Assembly: GCA_049999765.1 (NCBI GenBank)
Contig: JBNGIQ010008561.1
Coordinates: 1 to 58,178, forward strand
Length of the DNA stretch: 58,178 nucleotides
Origin: Phaeoceros laevis
Lineage: Eukaryota > Anthocerotophyta > Anthocerotopsida > Notothyladales
Direction: 5' to 3'
Shown here: piece after piece, positions 45,396 to 56,132 of the stretch
How the letters are laid out: every line of letters begins with the position of its first letter
Position numbering within the stretch: the first letter of the stretch is position 1
The notes under the pieces: generated by a model
What the model was told of the DNA's origin: nothing
What the model saw: the letters and a program-made list of their open reading frames with translations, nothing else
Databases searched by the model: none
Made by a program: the position numbers and the translations under genes

Positions 45396-47669
45396 ATGGC
45401 GGATCACGTCGTCCAGAGTGTAGGTCCCGTGGCCAGGCCTACTAGGGACGACGAATGGTACCGCAAGCACACAATGAAGAACTTGCACCGCATCCATGAC
45501 TTCCTCGTTATGGGCATGCCTGGTATGCGCGGGCGAGAGCTGCCAACCCTCACGCTCAGTAATGGTGGTGATGCAACCGAGCTGAACAACCTGTGGTACT
45601 GTGAGGCTCATGGACGAGATGCCTGTTTCGATTGCCGCCTCGACTATGGGCTTCCCAATTATTGTCGCGGTTTTGTGCTCCCCAGTAATGGACAACCCCA
45701 GTATCCGAGAATTGTCACTCAAGGTGACTTGCAGCTAAGTGAAAGCATTCTCCAGCGGTGGCTGGAATTTCAAAGGGTTCTCAGTCCTGGTGAGCCGACT
45801 GCAGAGAAATTTACAGGGATAGAGCCACCGGCTACTCAGGTGGACGTCAGCCTCATCAGACTGCCAGCTGCTCAAGCTCTCGAGGAAGAGAAGACCTCGG
45901 GAACGGCCCTCCAGGCCTCTTTACTCCTGCATTTTCGTTTGGTGCTGGGGATGGCCACAGAACAGCGCTACTTCACTGCAAACCAGGCCAGGATCATGCT
46001 GCAGGACTTTGACACCTTCAGCCAGGCAGCTGTGCTGTACGAGGAGCACTTGTCAACGATTATGCGGGCACAGGCTCGTTTCGTGTACGAGAGTGTGCCA
46101 CAAAGCGTGCTGGAAAAACACTTCGATGCAGTGAGGAGAGGCAGGGCCAGCATACTCACTACTTTAGGGTTCTTCCTTGGTCTCAACACACAAAGATCCT
46201 TCTGGAGATGCATGGAGACTACTGCAGAAGCATTTGTTATGCACGTAGAAAGGTACGATGAGGCTATTGATGGAGATAAAGTGATTGAGAAGGAAGCAAA
46301 ACCAACTCTGCTGGAATGGTTGGGACATGTCTTTTGGGCTTTGCAGCTTTCCCAATATCGTCTGGACGATCTGCGAGCTTTGCAGCATAGAAATTACCAG
46401 ACACTCACCTTCCCCTTCTATCCCAGCCGGAGTAAGGAGGCTCTTGAAGCTGGGTTGGACATACACCTGCTCATTGCCAGGTTTTGCAGGGCTCCCATGT
46501 ATGACTTCCCGTTGGTATCATCGTTATTTCGTCAGTTTGGGGATGCCAACAAATGCAGGGAGCAGATGCAAGATGTGAATGTGGAGGCCATGGCAGTCAT
46601 TGATGAGCTGAGCACAAGGTTTCGGGTGATGGAGGCTCTGATCCATGCAGCACGGTTGGTGGCTACAGAAGGTGAGATTAAGGCTGCCATGGTGTGCCAC
46701 GTGTTTCAGCCTAGGGGAAGAGAGGTGAACTGCAAGGGGGACGTCGTGTTTCACGTTATCAACCAGGAGCACGGCACGCCTGTCATGACATCCCACAGAA
46801 CTAACTATTTTCCAGGGTTCCGCATTCGAACAGCAGAAAGGGTTTCGTTTCTGCAGCAGCTAATGATCAAGGAGAACTTGTTTTTCCAGAACCGGGGTGC
46901 AAGCTTTGTGCCTGATGATGTCACTATTCTGGAGCCCGAGGCCAGGTTTGTTGATTTCAAGGACAGGTACATGCAGCTGTACCACGGCTCGTTGAGGAGG
47001 GAGTTCAAGGCCAGTGAGTCGTCATTGCTACCTCTGGAGGTCACAAGACGCCACGAGCATCGAAAGGAATATGCAAAGAAGAACAAGAAGAAAACCGTTT
47101 TTGATGTGACTCGGGCTGATACGTCAGAAAGCCGGTTTGTCTCAGATAGCACTTGCCTAGACCCGTCTTCGTTCTGGGAAGTTGGAGACGGAAGCTTGGA
47201 GAGGTATGTTCAGCCTGTTGTCCGGGAAAAGGTGAAGACAAGGAAACAACCACAGGGGCCAGATACAATGGAAATAGATGAAGAGCTTCAAGACTCTGGG
47301 TTTGTTGAGGAAGTGGCTCCCACATCCGTTCGAGGGGTAAAAAGGCCGCTGGATCAATTGAAGGAGGATGACCTGCGGACGAGAGACATTTTATGGAGAA
47401 AAGCAAAAGGCATCTTGAAGTGGACAAGTGTGCTTCAATTCTTGACCCGTCTTGGATGCAGTGTACTAAGTCGAGATGGTTCTAAAAAGAAAGTGGTGGA
47501 TCCCTTCAGTGGACGATGCACTGTGCTACATATGCCACACCCCAGCGATGACTGTCGGCCAGACCAGGCAGATTCATACAGGATGCATATCGAGGACTGG
47601 CTAAAAATCCGATATGGTGATATATTGCCTGATGCTGACAAGAGACCAACCAAGATGAAACGCCGATGA
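45396..47669 (+). CDS. unidentified intronless 757-aa protein with N-terminal Cys/His cluster and nuclear-type basic motifs
   Basis: I do not recognise this protein. It is one uninterrupted frame from ATG 45396 to TGA 47669. An N-terminal cluster, WYCEAHGRDACFDCRLDYG, has C69, H72, C77 and C80 (C-x2-H-x4-C-x2-C) and another Cys at 90, a plausible zinc knuckle; short CxxH/CxxC knuckles like this are frequent in uncharacterised fungal proteins. The middle (about 160-400) is helical and rich in Leu, Arg and Trp. A conserved-looking block with VFHVINQEHGTPVMTSHRTN lies near 450. Basic stretches suggest nuclear entry: HRKEYAKKNKKK near 555, GVKRPLDQLKEDD near 645, and the extreme C-terminus KRPTKMKRR. 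No membrane span or signal peptide is seen. Base composition and codon use look like those of the neighbours. It could be a lineage-specific gene, a retrogene or a transferred gene. Confidence 0.85.
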   Translation: MADHVVQSVGPVARPTRDDEWYRKHTMKNLHRIHDFLVMGMPGMRGRELPTLTLSNGGDATELNNLWYCEAHGRDACFDCRLDYGLPNYCRGFVLPSNGQPQYPRIVTQGDLQLSESILQRWLEFQRVLSPGEPTAEKFTGIEPPATQVDVSLIRLPAAQALEEEKTSGTALQASLLLHFRLVLGMATEQRYFTANQARIMLQDFDTFSQAAVLYEEHLSTIMRAQARFVYESVPQSVLEKHFDAVRRGRASILTTLGFFLGLNTQRSFWRCMETTAEAFVMHVERYDEAIDGDKVIEKEAKPTLLEWLGHVFWALQLSQYRLDDLRALQHRNYQTLTFPFYPSRSKEALEAGLDIHLLIARFCRAPMYDFPLVSSLFRQFGDANKCREQMQDVNVEAMAVIDELSTRFRVMEALIHAARLVATEGEIKAAMVCHVFQPRGREVNCKGDVVFHVINQEHGTPVMTSHRTNYFPGFRIRTAERVSFLQQLMIKENLFFQNRGASFVPDDVTILEPEARFVDFKDRYMQLYHGSLRREFKASESSLLPLEVTRRHEHRKEYAKKNKKKTVFDVTRADTSESRFVSDSTCLDPSSFWEVGDGSLERYVQPVVREKVKTRKQPQGPDTMEIDEELQDSGFVEEVAPTSVRGVKRPLDQLKEDDLRTRDILWRKAKGILKWTSVLQFLTRLGCSVLSRDGSKKKVVDPFSGRCTVLHMPHPSDDCRPDQADSYRMHIEDWLKIRYGDILPDADKRPTKMKRR

Positions 47670-49028
47670 CTGGGTGACTGCGGAATCTCGCATGTCCTTG
47701 GATGGGCATCTGATGTTACAGGGGACTGGACAGACACTTTTACTCTCTTGAACATCACTTGCGGTGTGTGGCACATGTGCTGTGTGGTGATGCTACAAGT
47801 GTTCACGACAGCCTGATGCCCGAGAGGTACCCAAATGCGTAAGTCCTGTTTCGGAACATGGATGGGGTTCATGTCTCGGGAGTCATTGACATGCTGGCCA
47901 TGGGTGGAATCGGCAAAGCAACCTTGGTGACGCCCCTTGCAAGCACGTGATGGATGCTTGTAAATGGTCCTGATGCACCAGTTCCGAGATAGTGTGCACA
48001 CAGTCGCTGTTGAGCAGTCTCCAAGGTGCTGTTGGTTATACGCATGTATATATATAAAGGCTCTAATATCTATTTAGCGGTTCAACAAAAGATGCATGAA
48101 TGTGGAAGCAAATTAAATCCATGCACAAGATACATGTCCAAGGTTTTAGCATCGTTTTTGGACGATGTGAACTCTTGTGCCAGGCTTTACACTAATAAGG
48201 ACAACCTTTGTTGTATAAAGTAGCTCTGCGACAGCACAGCAACCGTTGAGCACTGCCTTGCACTGAGCATAGCAATATTCTGCCATCTTTTTCAAGCCTC
48301 CTGGATTCACGACAGCTAATCACAAGTTTGCCTATTTCGGGGTTGGGCTCCATTACGTAGTACTACGTATGTTCACCAACAACCTCTACTTACTTTTGTT
48401 AGGCTAGTGAACGGTCCACACCTACTTACTTTTGTTAGGCTAGTGAACGGTCCACACCTCAAACGGGCAACCTCGCAACTCAGTTGGAATCCTGTGAACT
48501 TGTGCGACGTACTGTACGAACCTTGACCTGCGCAGACCAGTGTCGTGGGTGAAGATGGTGACCACAGCAGTCTTGTCCCGTCAGTAGAGCGAGTTGCTTT
48601 TCTTCAACGTCAGGCTTCACTAGTAGAAGCAGCACTAGCTAGCAGCTCTATTGATTTATTACGGAAGGTGGTTTTATTGTGCTTGACGGGGCACTTGCGT
48701 GAAGTTAGCTTCCTCAAGATGCATACCGCCATCTTGAATATACCTACATGTTTGATGTTATCAGCCGCACGCCACCGGTAGGCAGGTAACCTTGGAGTTG
48801 AGCCTCATCATCGGTCCCGCATTGACATCTGGCAACTGAAGTTTACTCCCAGCGGAAAATGCAAATGGCCCCACAGGGTTCGCTGGCGACAGTTGGTCGG
48901 TGCGTATCAATCTCTTGTACTGCTCCTTCAAGTGATGTATCCTCTTTAGAAGGTTAACGTTGTTAGCGTTACATGTATCCTGCAGGGTGCAACATCTTCT
49001 TTTCCAATTTGCCTTCTTCAAGTTGTAC
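47670..49028. other. intergenic; one small open frame of unknown status
   Basis: A 78-codon ATG frame at 48545-48781 (SVERVAFLQRQASLVEAALA) looks somewhat protein-like but matches no family I know. The rest of the stretch holds only the 36-bp tandem repeat listed separately. Confidence 0.4.
48386..48457. repeat. exact 36-bp tandem duplication
   Basis: Two identical units, 48386-48421 and 48422-48457, begin CTACTTACTTTTGTTAGGCT and end GGTCCACAC. Confidence 0.95.
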
Positions 49029-52000
49029 ATGTTGCTGCTGCTGCTGCGCTTGCTGTACAATATGTACACCGCTGATGCCCTGTCCGACGAGGGAATGGTC
49101 CTCTTGGAGCTTAAAAGAGAGATTGAACAGCATTCGCGGGATCCTGGAGCTCTATCATTGAATTCCAGAGGCGGGCCGGGCGGTTATGATATTTACGTTG
49201 ATGATCGGCTGCAGGCGTCCATAAGACCGACAGGATTCTTGGAGGACTGGAATGAGAAGGACAGCACGCCGTGTGCCTGGTTGGGAGTGAGGTGCAGCGG
49301 TACGCCGCATTCGAATTCCAGTGCAGTCCAGAGTCTCCGCTTCTCTGGCTGGTCTCTAACTTATTTCAACTTCAGCCGGCTCAGCTCTCTCCGGAGCCTT
49401 GAAGAGTTGGACCTGTCGGACAACTTCATTTTGGCCGACTGGTCATGGATAAACGAAGCCCTCAACCTGTATGATCGGGGGTCGCGGCTGACTTGGTTGG
49501 ATCTTTCAGGAAATCGCATCACCATGTATTGGGGGAATCCTATAACTGATTATGGGGGCCTACGATACCTCTCTCTGGCAAGAAATGATCTTCATGGCCC
49601 GATTCCAAGGCTGGATGGTTTGGCGCACCTTCAACATCTGTCTCTTGCTGGCAACCGCCTATCTGAGAGCATCCCTCCGCAGCATTTTGTGAGTTTTCCC
49701 AATCTCATGATCCTCGATCTCTCCTGTAATGAGCTTAGTGGGGACATCCCGGATCTGCTGGGTCTCACCAATCTTCTCCGCCTTAACCTCTCCCACAATC
49801 ACTTCACAGGGTTTGGCAACAACGTAGGTGATGGCTTCCGGAGTCTCAAGAGCTTGAAGCTGCTGGACATTTCGCGCAACCTTTTGCAGGGGAGCATACC
49901 GCCCGCGATTGCCAGCCTGTCCAACATCCAGATTCTGGATCTGTCGGCCAACCAGCTGTCTGGCGACATCCCTGACGGAATCCGGCCCAACTCCACACTG
50001 CTGTTGGATTTGTCAAACAACAACCTGAGCGGCAACATTCCCCATGCTTTGCTGGATGCTGATGCTAACAGGAGCTTGAGATTGAAATCAGTGAACCTGT
50101 CTCACAATCGCCTGGTTGGTGTAGTGCCCCAACCTCTGTCATGGTACAACGATACTTCGCCATTGTTTCTGGTTGACCTGAGCTACAACAACGCGCTCAA
50201 CGGCACGTTTCCTACTGCCTTGAAGGGCCGCATTCTGTGTCTTCAACAGACGCAGCTCGGTGGCCATGTAAACGACCTTTTTCCAATTGGCAATGCAGCC
50301 CACGGGCCTGGCCAGGCCTGGACTTGGAACGCACCTGCCTTCTTGGCCCTGCAAGCGATCCGAGTGGAGGGCAGTGCGTTCCTTGGAGAGCTCAACGTCT
50401 CACAAATGCTGCTATTCAACGAGAACTACGGGGAGCAACTTCAAGTGCTGGACCTGTCCAACACTGAAATCGTCATCAGGAGTACAGTGGAGTGTCCCGA
50501 TCCACTACAGGCCATGCTTCAAAGGTTTCGATTTTTGCTGGAGCTACGGTTAACAGGCATCGATCTTACGGGTGCAACCCTCCCAAAGTGGCTCAACCGT
50601 TCGCCTCGCAGTGAGTCGTGGTTGTTGCAAGTCTTGGATCTAAGCAACAGTGGTGTGGGGGGTTTTCTGCCTGACGACCTTTTCAACGGCACCTACTTTC
50701 CGGCGTTGAAGCAGTTGAATCTGTCCAGCAATCGACTTGAAGGGCCAGTCCCCGCAAGCATAGCTCGCCTAGCTCGGAGAATCGTTGTCGACCTCTCCAA
50801 CAACCCAGGTCTATGTGGTGATCCTCTGCCGCCTTGCGGCTCAGGTTCCCAAGTGAAGTTGTTCCTGTCGGTAATCATTCCGTCTGTCTGCATTTCAGTG
50901 ACAAGCTTGTTGCTCCTTGCATGGCGCTGGAGAGTCTACTCCCAACGCCACAAGCAGGATGCGGACTTGATTGCTACATTGCTGCAGAGTAAGGACAACC
51001 CTGTGCTCATGTCCTTGCGAGACCTCAAGAAGGCTACAGGCAATTTCGCGGAGAGCTCAGAGATAGGAGTGGGAGGCTTTGGCAAAGTCTACTTAGGGCA
51101 ACTGAGCCAAGGCACCATGGTGGCCGTGAAGAGGAGCCGTCGTGAAGGATCGGAGCAGGATAAGCAACAGTTCCTAAACGAGGTCAGGATCTTGTCGCAA
51201 GTCCATCACAGGAACCTGGTGACCCTGTTAGGGTGTTGCATGGAGAAAAGGGTTGCTCTCCTCGTCTTCGAGTACGTTCCTAATGGCAACCTCCTGGAGC
51301 ATCTTCAAGGGACGCAGGGCGAAGCTCCTTTAGACTGGACGCAGCGTCTTCTGGTGGCTGTTCAGACCGCAGATGCCTTGGCCTACCTCCATTCTGCGGC
51401 CAATCCCCCCATTTTTCACAGGGATGTCAAATCGGCCAACATTCTGCTGGACAAGAATTTGAATGCCAAGGTGGCTGATTTCGGCATCTCCAAACTTGCC
51501 CCCATGGGGGCTACTCATGTCTCAACTGCTGCTATGGGCACCCCTGGTTACATCGACCCCGAGTACCACGCCAGCGGCCAACTCACTGCTAAGAGCGACG
51601 TCTACAGCTTTGGTGTGCTGCTCTTGGAGCTTATTTCCGCCCAGCCTGTGGTAGATTTGGAGAGGGGCAAAGAGAACCCTGCCTTGGTGGGCTTGGTCCG
51701 CTACGCACTTCCTCTGCTCAATGCACGCCAGTTGGACCAGCTGGTTGATCCAGCTCTCTTAAGCTTGGGGATCCTCAGCTCTGCAGCTGGGAAGGAGTCC
51801 ATTCTTGCAGTGGGCAGGTTGGCTGTCAAATGCTTGGCCCCCATGTCCATGGACAGACCGAGCATGCAGCAAGTGTGGAAACAGTTGCAAACCCTGTGGG
51901 GCCTTTATTCCTATTCCACCAGCCCCGCTGGCTGCCCCCAACCTGATATACCTAGTGGCCATAACAGCGCTTACGCCTGTACATACCACAGAAACTACAG

Positions 52001-52043
52001 TGCTGCAGCTTTCCGCCAAGCGCCACGCTCATCGCCCCGGTAA
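49029..52043 (+). CDS. leucine-rich repeat receptor-like kinase, intronless
   Basis: Plasma-membrane receptor kinase; the ligand is unknown. The first ATG in frame is 49029, giving 1,004 aa. A hydrophobic start (MLLLLLRLLY) is a likely signal peptide. An LRRNT_2-like cap follows (LLELKREIEQ ... DSTPCAWLGVRC), then about 15 LRRs, for example LRYLSLARNDLHGPIPRLDG and IQILDLSANQLSGDIPDGI. The C-terminal cap motif is CGDPLPPCG. The membrane span is about residues 607-632 (LFLSVIIPSVCISVTSLLLL). The kinase has a Gly loop, GVGGFGKVYLG, near 680, the lysine in VAVKRS, HRDVKSANILLD near 796, DFGISK near 816 and GTPGYIDPEYH, so all catalytic residues are intact (an RD kinase). The kinase part resembles WAK-like/LRK10L kinases more than classic LRR-RLKs. 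The tail ends SAAAFRQAPRSSPR. Confidence 0.93.
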   Translation: MLLLLLRLLYNMYTADALSDEGMVLLELKREIEQHSRDPGALSLNSRGGPGGYDIYVDDRLQASIRPTGFLEDWNEKDSTPCAWLGVRCSGTPHSNSSAVQSLRFSGWSLTYFNFSRLSSLRSLEELDLSDNFILADWSWINEALNLYDRGSRLTWLDLSGNRITMYWGNPITDYGGLRYLSLARNDLHGPIPRLDGLAHLQHLSLAGNRLSESIPPQHFVSFPNLMILDLSCNELSGDIPDLLGLTNLLRLNLSHNHFTGFGNNVGDGFRSLKSLKLLDISRNLLQGSIPPAIASLSNIQILDLSANQLSGDIPDGIRPNSTLLLDLSNNNLSGNIPHALLDADANRSLRLKSVNLSHNRLVGVVPQPLSWYNDTSPLFLVDLSYNNALNGTFPTALKGRILCLQQTQLGGHVNDLFPIGNAAHGPGQAWTWNAPAFLALQAIRVEGSAFLGELNVSQMLLFNENYGEQLQVLDLSNTEIVIRSTVECPDPLQAMLQRFRFLLELRLTGIDLTGATLPKWLNRSPRSESWLLQVLDLSNSGVGGFLPDDLFNGTYFPALKQLNLSSNRLEGPVPASIARLARRIVVDLSNNPGLCGDPLPPCGSGSQVKLFLSVIIPSVCISVTSLLLLAWRWRVYSQRHKQDADLIATLLQSKDNPVLMSLRDLKKATGNFAESSEIGVGGFGKVYLGQLSQGTMVAVKRSRREGSEQDKQQFLNEVRILSQVHHRNLVTLLGCCMEKRVALLVFEYVPNGNLLEHLQGTQGEAPLDWTQRLLVAVQTADALAYLHSAANPPIFHRDVKSANILLDKNLNAKVADFGISKLAPMGATHVSTAAMGTPGYIDPEYHASGQLTAKSDVYSFGVLLLELISAQPVVDLERGKENPALVGLVRYALPLLNARQLDQLVDPALLSLGILSSAAGKESILAVGRLAVKCLAPMSMDRPSMQQVWKQLQTLWGLYSYSTSPAGCPQPDIPSGHNSAYACTYHRNYSAAAFRQAPRSSPR

Positions 52044-54715
52044 ACCCTAAACCCCTAAACCGCTTGAGGACGTGAATCGCCATTTTTGGTTTCAGGCTCA
52101 GTATAAGCAGTACTACATGATCACCAATAGTAAGTTAGAAAGAATGTGCAGCATGCTATTGTAAAAGCATTGCAAATAGCGGATGGTGATGTGACAGTTC
52201 CAACGGTGCAGAACTCTTTTGCTTATGTTATGAGCCAGAAGGTCGGAAAAGGGGTGTGAGTTACACAGTACGAGGTAACACATAGTGGGAGGCAATGGGC
52301 TTCAACTAAGGGCTGAATGGTTTTGTTTGCAAGCACCAGGTCAAGGTGTTGCTTATGCTAAACCGAGTAACTGCAACTCAGAGCCTAGTTACAAATCTAA
52401 TGAGCATGGCCAAAGGCCATGTAATTGAATTACCCTACAGCAACAGTATGAACCAAACCTGACGCCACCAGCACCGTGCACCGAGGATGCAGGTGCACCA
52501 TGCAGTTACGAGGAAGCACCAACACAATATTGTGGGCCCGACTTGCCTCCACCAGCTATGCACTTAGCACCGCAAGGGTTACATACTATGGAGGTAAGTT
52601 GGAATGACATTCGGTGTTCTGTAGAAAAGTGGCCAGAATTAGGAGATAATGCAACATGACTAATGGCTAGCCAGGCAGATATCTGGATTGGGTGCTCACG
52701 TCGAGCAACATAAGCTACAAGCCAGACCCGTCTTTCAACAAGACCCTTCAAATGCAGACAATTCCCAGAAACGAAGAAAGCCGTTTTGGGAGAATGGTGG
52801 AGGCTCGAGAAAGAAAACTCTCCAATCAACACATGGTACTTCAGAAGGAGGGATTCAAACATGGAGACAGCTGAGAGCTAAGAAGGAACAGTCATTTGTG
52901 GAGAAGGCATTTGGCAGGTAGATCTAATGTAAGGTGTCATCGGTGTCAGAGGGCTACAATCCGGTGGTTCATTCCGGCTCAACAAACATCCAAACCGTGA
53001 GTTATTAGCGAAAAAAGTGTCGCCCCTATCAAATTCATGGTGACCTGTTTTCTGCTAATAAATCGTTGCGCAACAGTTGATGAAGTTGTGCGTATGATAT
53101 CGATGTCCTGGAAGGTGGGCTACAAGCCGGTGGGTATTGTGTCCAATTTGGACACCGCACAGAAGAACTACCGGTGAAAGAGTGTTGTACAACAACACTT
53201 TATGTGGTGTGAACTGTACATCATGCCCTTAATTGTGAGAGGCCAATAATGACTCCTAACACTATGGCCAGCAACATCACAGATGAGGTGTGAATGACGA
53301 CATACACTTCTCTGCTGCAGTAGTTGCAGCCATTGGTGCTTCTGCGTACACCTGCAATGCATGTTGTAAGGATCGGCGCCCTTTCACATGAATAAGTTGT
53401 ACTCATATGAAAAGAGAATCCATATTCTCTAGCAATTGCACGGTTCATGAGATCTTGGGTCTGAGTGCTGTCCATGGTCACAAATGTTGAGGGAGGCATC
53501 CCGAACAGATCTTCTGCAGCATGGACTATTGTTACCCAGAGACGTGTACACTTTCGACATAGGGCGCGGGAAATAGCTGCCTTCTACCCATAAGCTCGTC
53601 CTGTTGTGGCAATGGGGCATCCTGCACTTGCATAGTCATGACATAATAGAGGTGCTGCTCCCTTGTTGGTAAGCATTTATGTCCAGGGCAAACACCAGCA
53701 ACCAGCTTCTTCTCTCAAAATCTTCCACCATAGCGCGCTCCCCACATCCAACGTAAGTAATAGAGCATTTGAAAGCTATGATAACAACTTGTCCAGCAAT
53801 CCATAATTGTTCAAGTTCATGTAAGCAGGTAGGTGAGCGTGTGATACCAATTGTAAACAAAGGATTTCCAACCTTATAATGCGAGCAGGACCAAGAAGCG
53901 TGAATGCGCAAATAAACGTGCGGCAGGAGTGCCAATCTCCCCGTTTGAGCTCGGACATGTGAATGTATGAAGATACAAGTTTCGATTGGGGCACAATTCA
54001 AAAGGGTTTCGAGCATGTTGGTTAGGGCACGCTTGATATGGCTGTCCGTGGAAGCATAGATTCCGGGAATTAGGCGACATTCCAACGTTCAGAGAAATGG
54101 GCGAGACATAACAGCTGTGGAAATGTAACCACAGGCCGTGTTTCTCGTACCCCAGTGAGAAGCTGCATCTTCAAAATCGTGTCAGGAAGCTCGCACAGAA
54201 AAAAAAGCGTCCATTGAAAATAGCACAGTCATGACTACACCAACAAGATATGACCAACCCACTCAGTTTGCGGATAGCTTGCAGCTTCTTGCGTTTAGAA
54301 GAAGCAAAGACTAGACAGATGTACATGTGAAACCAGGATGGTGAGACGTGGCTGTGTTGGTAGCCAGCATCTCCTTCCTCTGAAGGTAAACGAGATTATG
54401 ATGTTCAGTCATCACGAGAACCATGGCTGGAAACTGGCTGCGTGGCTCGAAAGACCTACCTCATTTGTCTCCGGTGATAGAAGGTTCCACTGCCGAGTTG
54501 CCTTGCAACACCCTGTGCACAAACAACAAGCTCTTCAATTCTGCAGCAGAAATGCCACCCTAAACCCTTCAGCCAGATTCCAAGTCGGCAGCAAATGCAC
54601 AAGCATTGACAAGCAGCTACAAAGATGCGACCCTTTGCCTTCAATCCTGACCTGAACATCTCATGGTAGAGTTGTAGCCTCAAAGACCTACCAAATTTTC
54701 TCAGGTGACAAGCCA
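52044..54715. other. 2.7 kb without a recognised gene
   Basis: Several medium frames exist (minus strand 53636-54085, 149 codons; minus 53221-53499; plus 52688-52921), but none shows a family motif or a consistent splice structure. The stretch 52900-53200 has broken coding-like pieces (CHRCQRATIRWF; VGYKPVGIVSNLD) that may be old transposon or gene debris. Confidence 0.45.
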
Positions 54716-54756
54716 TTGCAAAGCTTCCAGCGCTGCATCAGCCCAAGCTGGCTTGC

Positions 54757-55190
54757 CCGCTCCCCGCCGCCGCCGCGCTATGGCTTGCCCAAGCAGCCCT
54801 CTCCAGCCATGCATGCATGCCCAGTCGTCCCGAGCCCGCTCACGCAGCAGCCCGCAGCAGCGCTAGCCCGAGCCCGCTCACGCCGCCGCAGCAACCCCAG
54901 CCCGCCACGACATGGAGCTGGGCAACCCCTGCACCCCACGACATGGGCTGCAAGCTTGCAGCCAGTGCGGCCCGCTCCCGCCCTTCCGAGCAGCCCGCTC
55001 CCGCTCCCGCCCTTGCCGCCGCCGTCGGCCGCTCCAGCCCGCTCTCGATGCCAGCCAAGGCTCCAGCCCGCCGCCATTGCGGCCCGCTCCCACCGCCCTT
55101 GCAGCCCGCTCCCGGAATGGCCGCCATCGTCCTGAAGCGTGTGGTGCTGGGGCGGCCGCCACACACCGAGAACCCCAACGCTTGAGCCCT
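54757..55190. repeat. GC-rich low-complexity block (CCCGCTCCCGC-like)
   Basis: About 430 bp dominated by repeated CCCGCTC, GCAGCC and GCCGCC strings, open in several frames on both strands. CCCGAGCCCGCTCACGC occurs twice at about 54830 and 54873, and CACGACATGG occurs twice at about 54905 and 54936. It differs sharply from the AT-rich flanks. I see no real gene in it. Confidence 0.8.
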
Positions 55191-55383
55191 AAGCGGCGGG
55201 ACTTTGGAGAAAACCCGGTACCGGATCCTGGGGACCAATGAAACGAGGGCGTGTCGTTGTGGACCGAGTTGAAGACAGGTTCGGTAAACCAGGCCCATTA
55301 ACCAAGGACCCGCACAATGCGGAAGGATGCATCTGTAACGAAATCCGGGACCGTGACCGGAAACGTTACACCGATTGTTACCC

Positions 55384-55527
55384 TCCAACGCCACCATCGA
55401 CCTGGGCCTGAACATCGATATCTTGGCGGTTCCTGGAAACGACAAGGGAAACAGCTTGTCGTCGCAGAGAGCGAATCTGGTGAGGTCCGTGGACACGGTG
55501 ATGATGGACTTGCTGCCGAACAGGTGA
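55384..55527 (-). pseudogene. duplicated fragment of a cytochrome P450 exon
   Basis: This 144-bp segment is nearly identical to 58043-58178 of the P450 gene, in the same orientation. It differs mainly by one substitution and extra bases (ATCGATATCT against ATCT) near 55416. On the minus strand it reads STDLTRFALCDDKLFPLSFP as in the parent and then loses frame. The flanks are unrelated, so only a piece of one exon was copied. Confidence 0.93.
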
Positions 55528-56132
55528 GACTTGAGAATTACGTCATTCCCATACCTGCAAACAAATCGACAACGCCACTTGTAAATTACTCACTCAGACA
55601 TTCAGCCCATTTGAAGCAATTCACAGAAGCAGGAAGCTCGCAAGTTCACGGATAACCCACTTCTCAACTCTGCGCTGGATGAATCCGCTCACTGCAGTCA
55701 ACCTTGCCCATCCATCGAAGTCTCACAAAAGATATGTGTATGATAATCTAGTACCCAGTTTGCTTTTTGCAGCTTTTCTCTACTTTCCTTTCCTTTGGTA
55801 GCAAAGAATGCAATACAACTGTTTAGGCCACCATAGGCAACTGTTTTGGTTCTGAGACGTCCTTTATCGAGGAGAACACCTGAAACTGGTGATTCCTATC
55901 CTCTAGCTAACTGCAGAGTGCGCAGTCTTGTGAGCTACTGGGCGGTTTCTCTGATTCAGATTAAGGGCGTGCGTAATCTGTAGTCATCGCCTAGGAATGC
56001 ATCCAGGAATTATTCATGGCAGGCAATAAAAAGTGCAGGGCGTTACGAACTCTCAAATTTCTTGTTTGTTGACTCTTCGTCCAGCATACAGGTGAATGTG
56101 ACAAGTTTTGGAGATGGGGCTGTCTCCCCCTT
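55528..56132. other. 3' flank of P450 gene, nothing recognised
   Basis: Between the exon copy and the P450 stop codon. No feature was recognised. Confidence 0.5.

Noticed and set aside
52320-53180. Retrotransposon gag or transcription-factor-like debris
   Set aside because: Short pieces look coding-like, but no protease, integrase or reverse transcriptase motif or terminal repeat was found.
54840-55496. 218-codon minus-strand open frame
   Set aside because: It runs through the low-complexity GC block into the copied P450 exon piece; a chance frame, not a gene.
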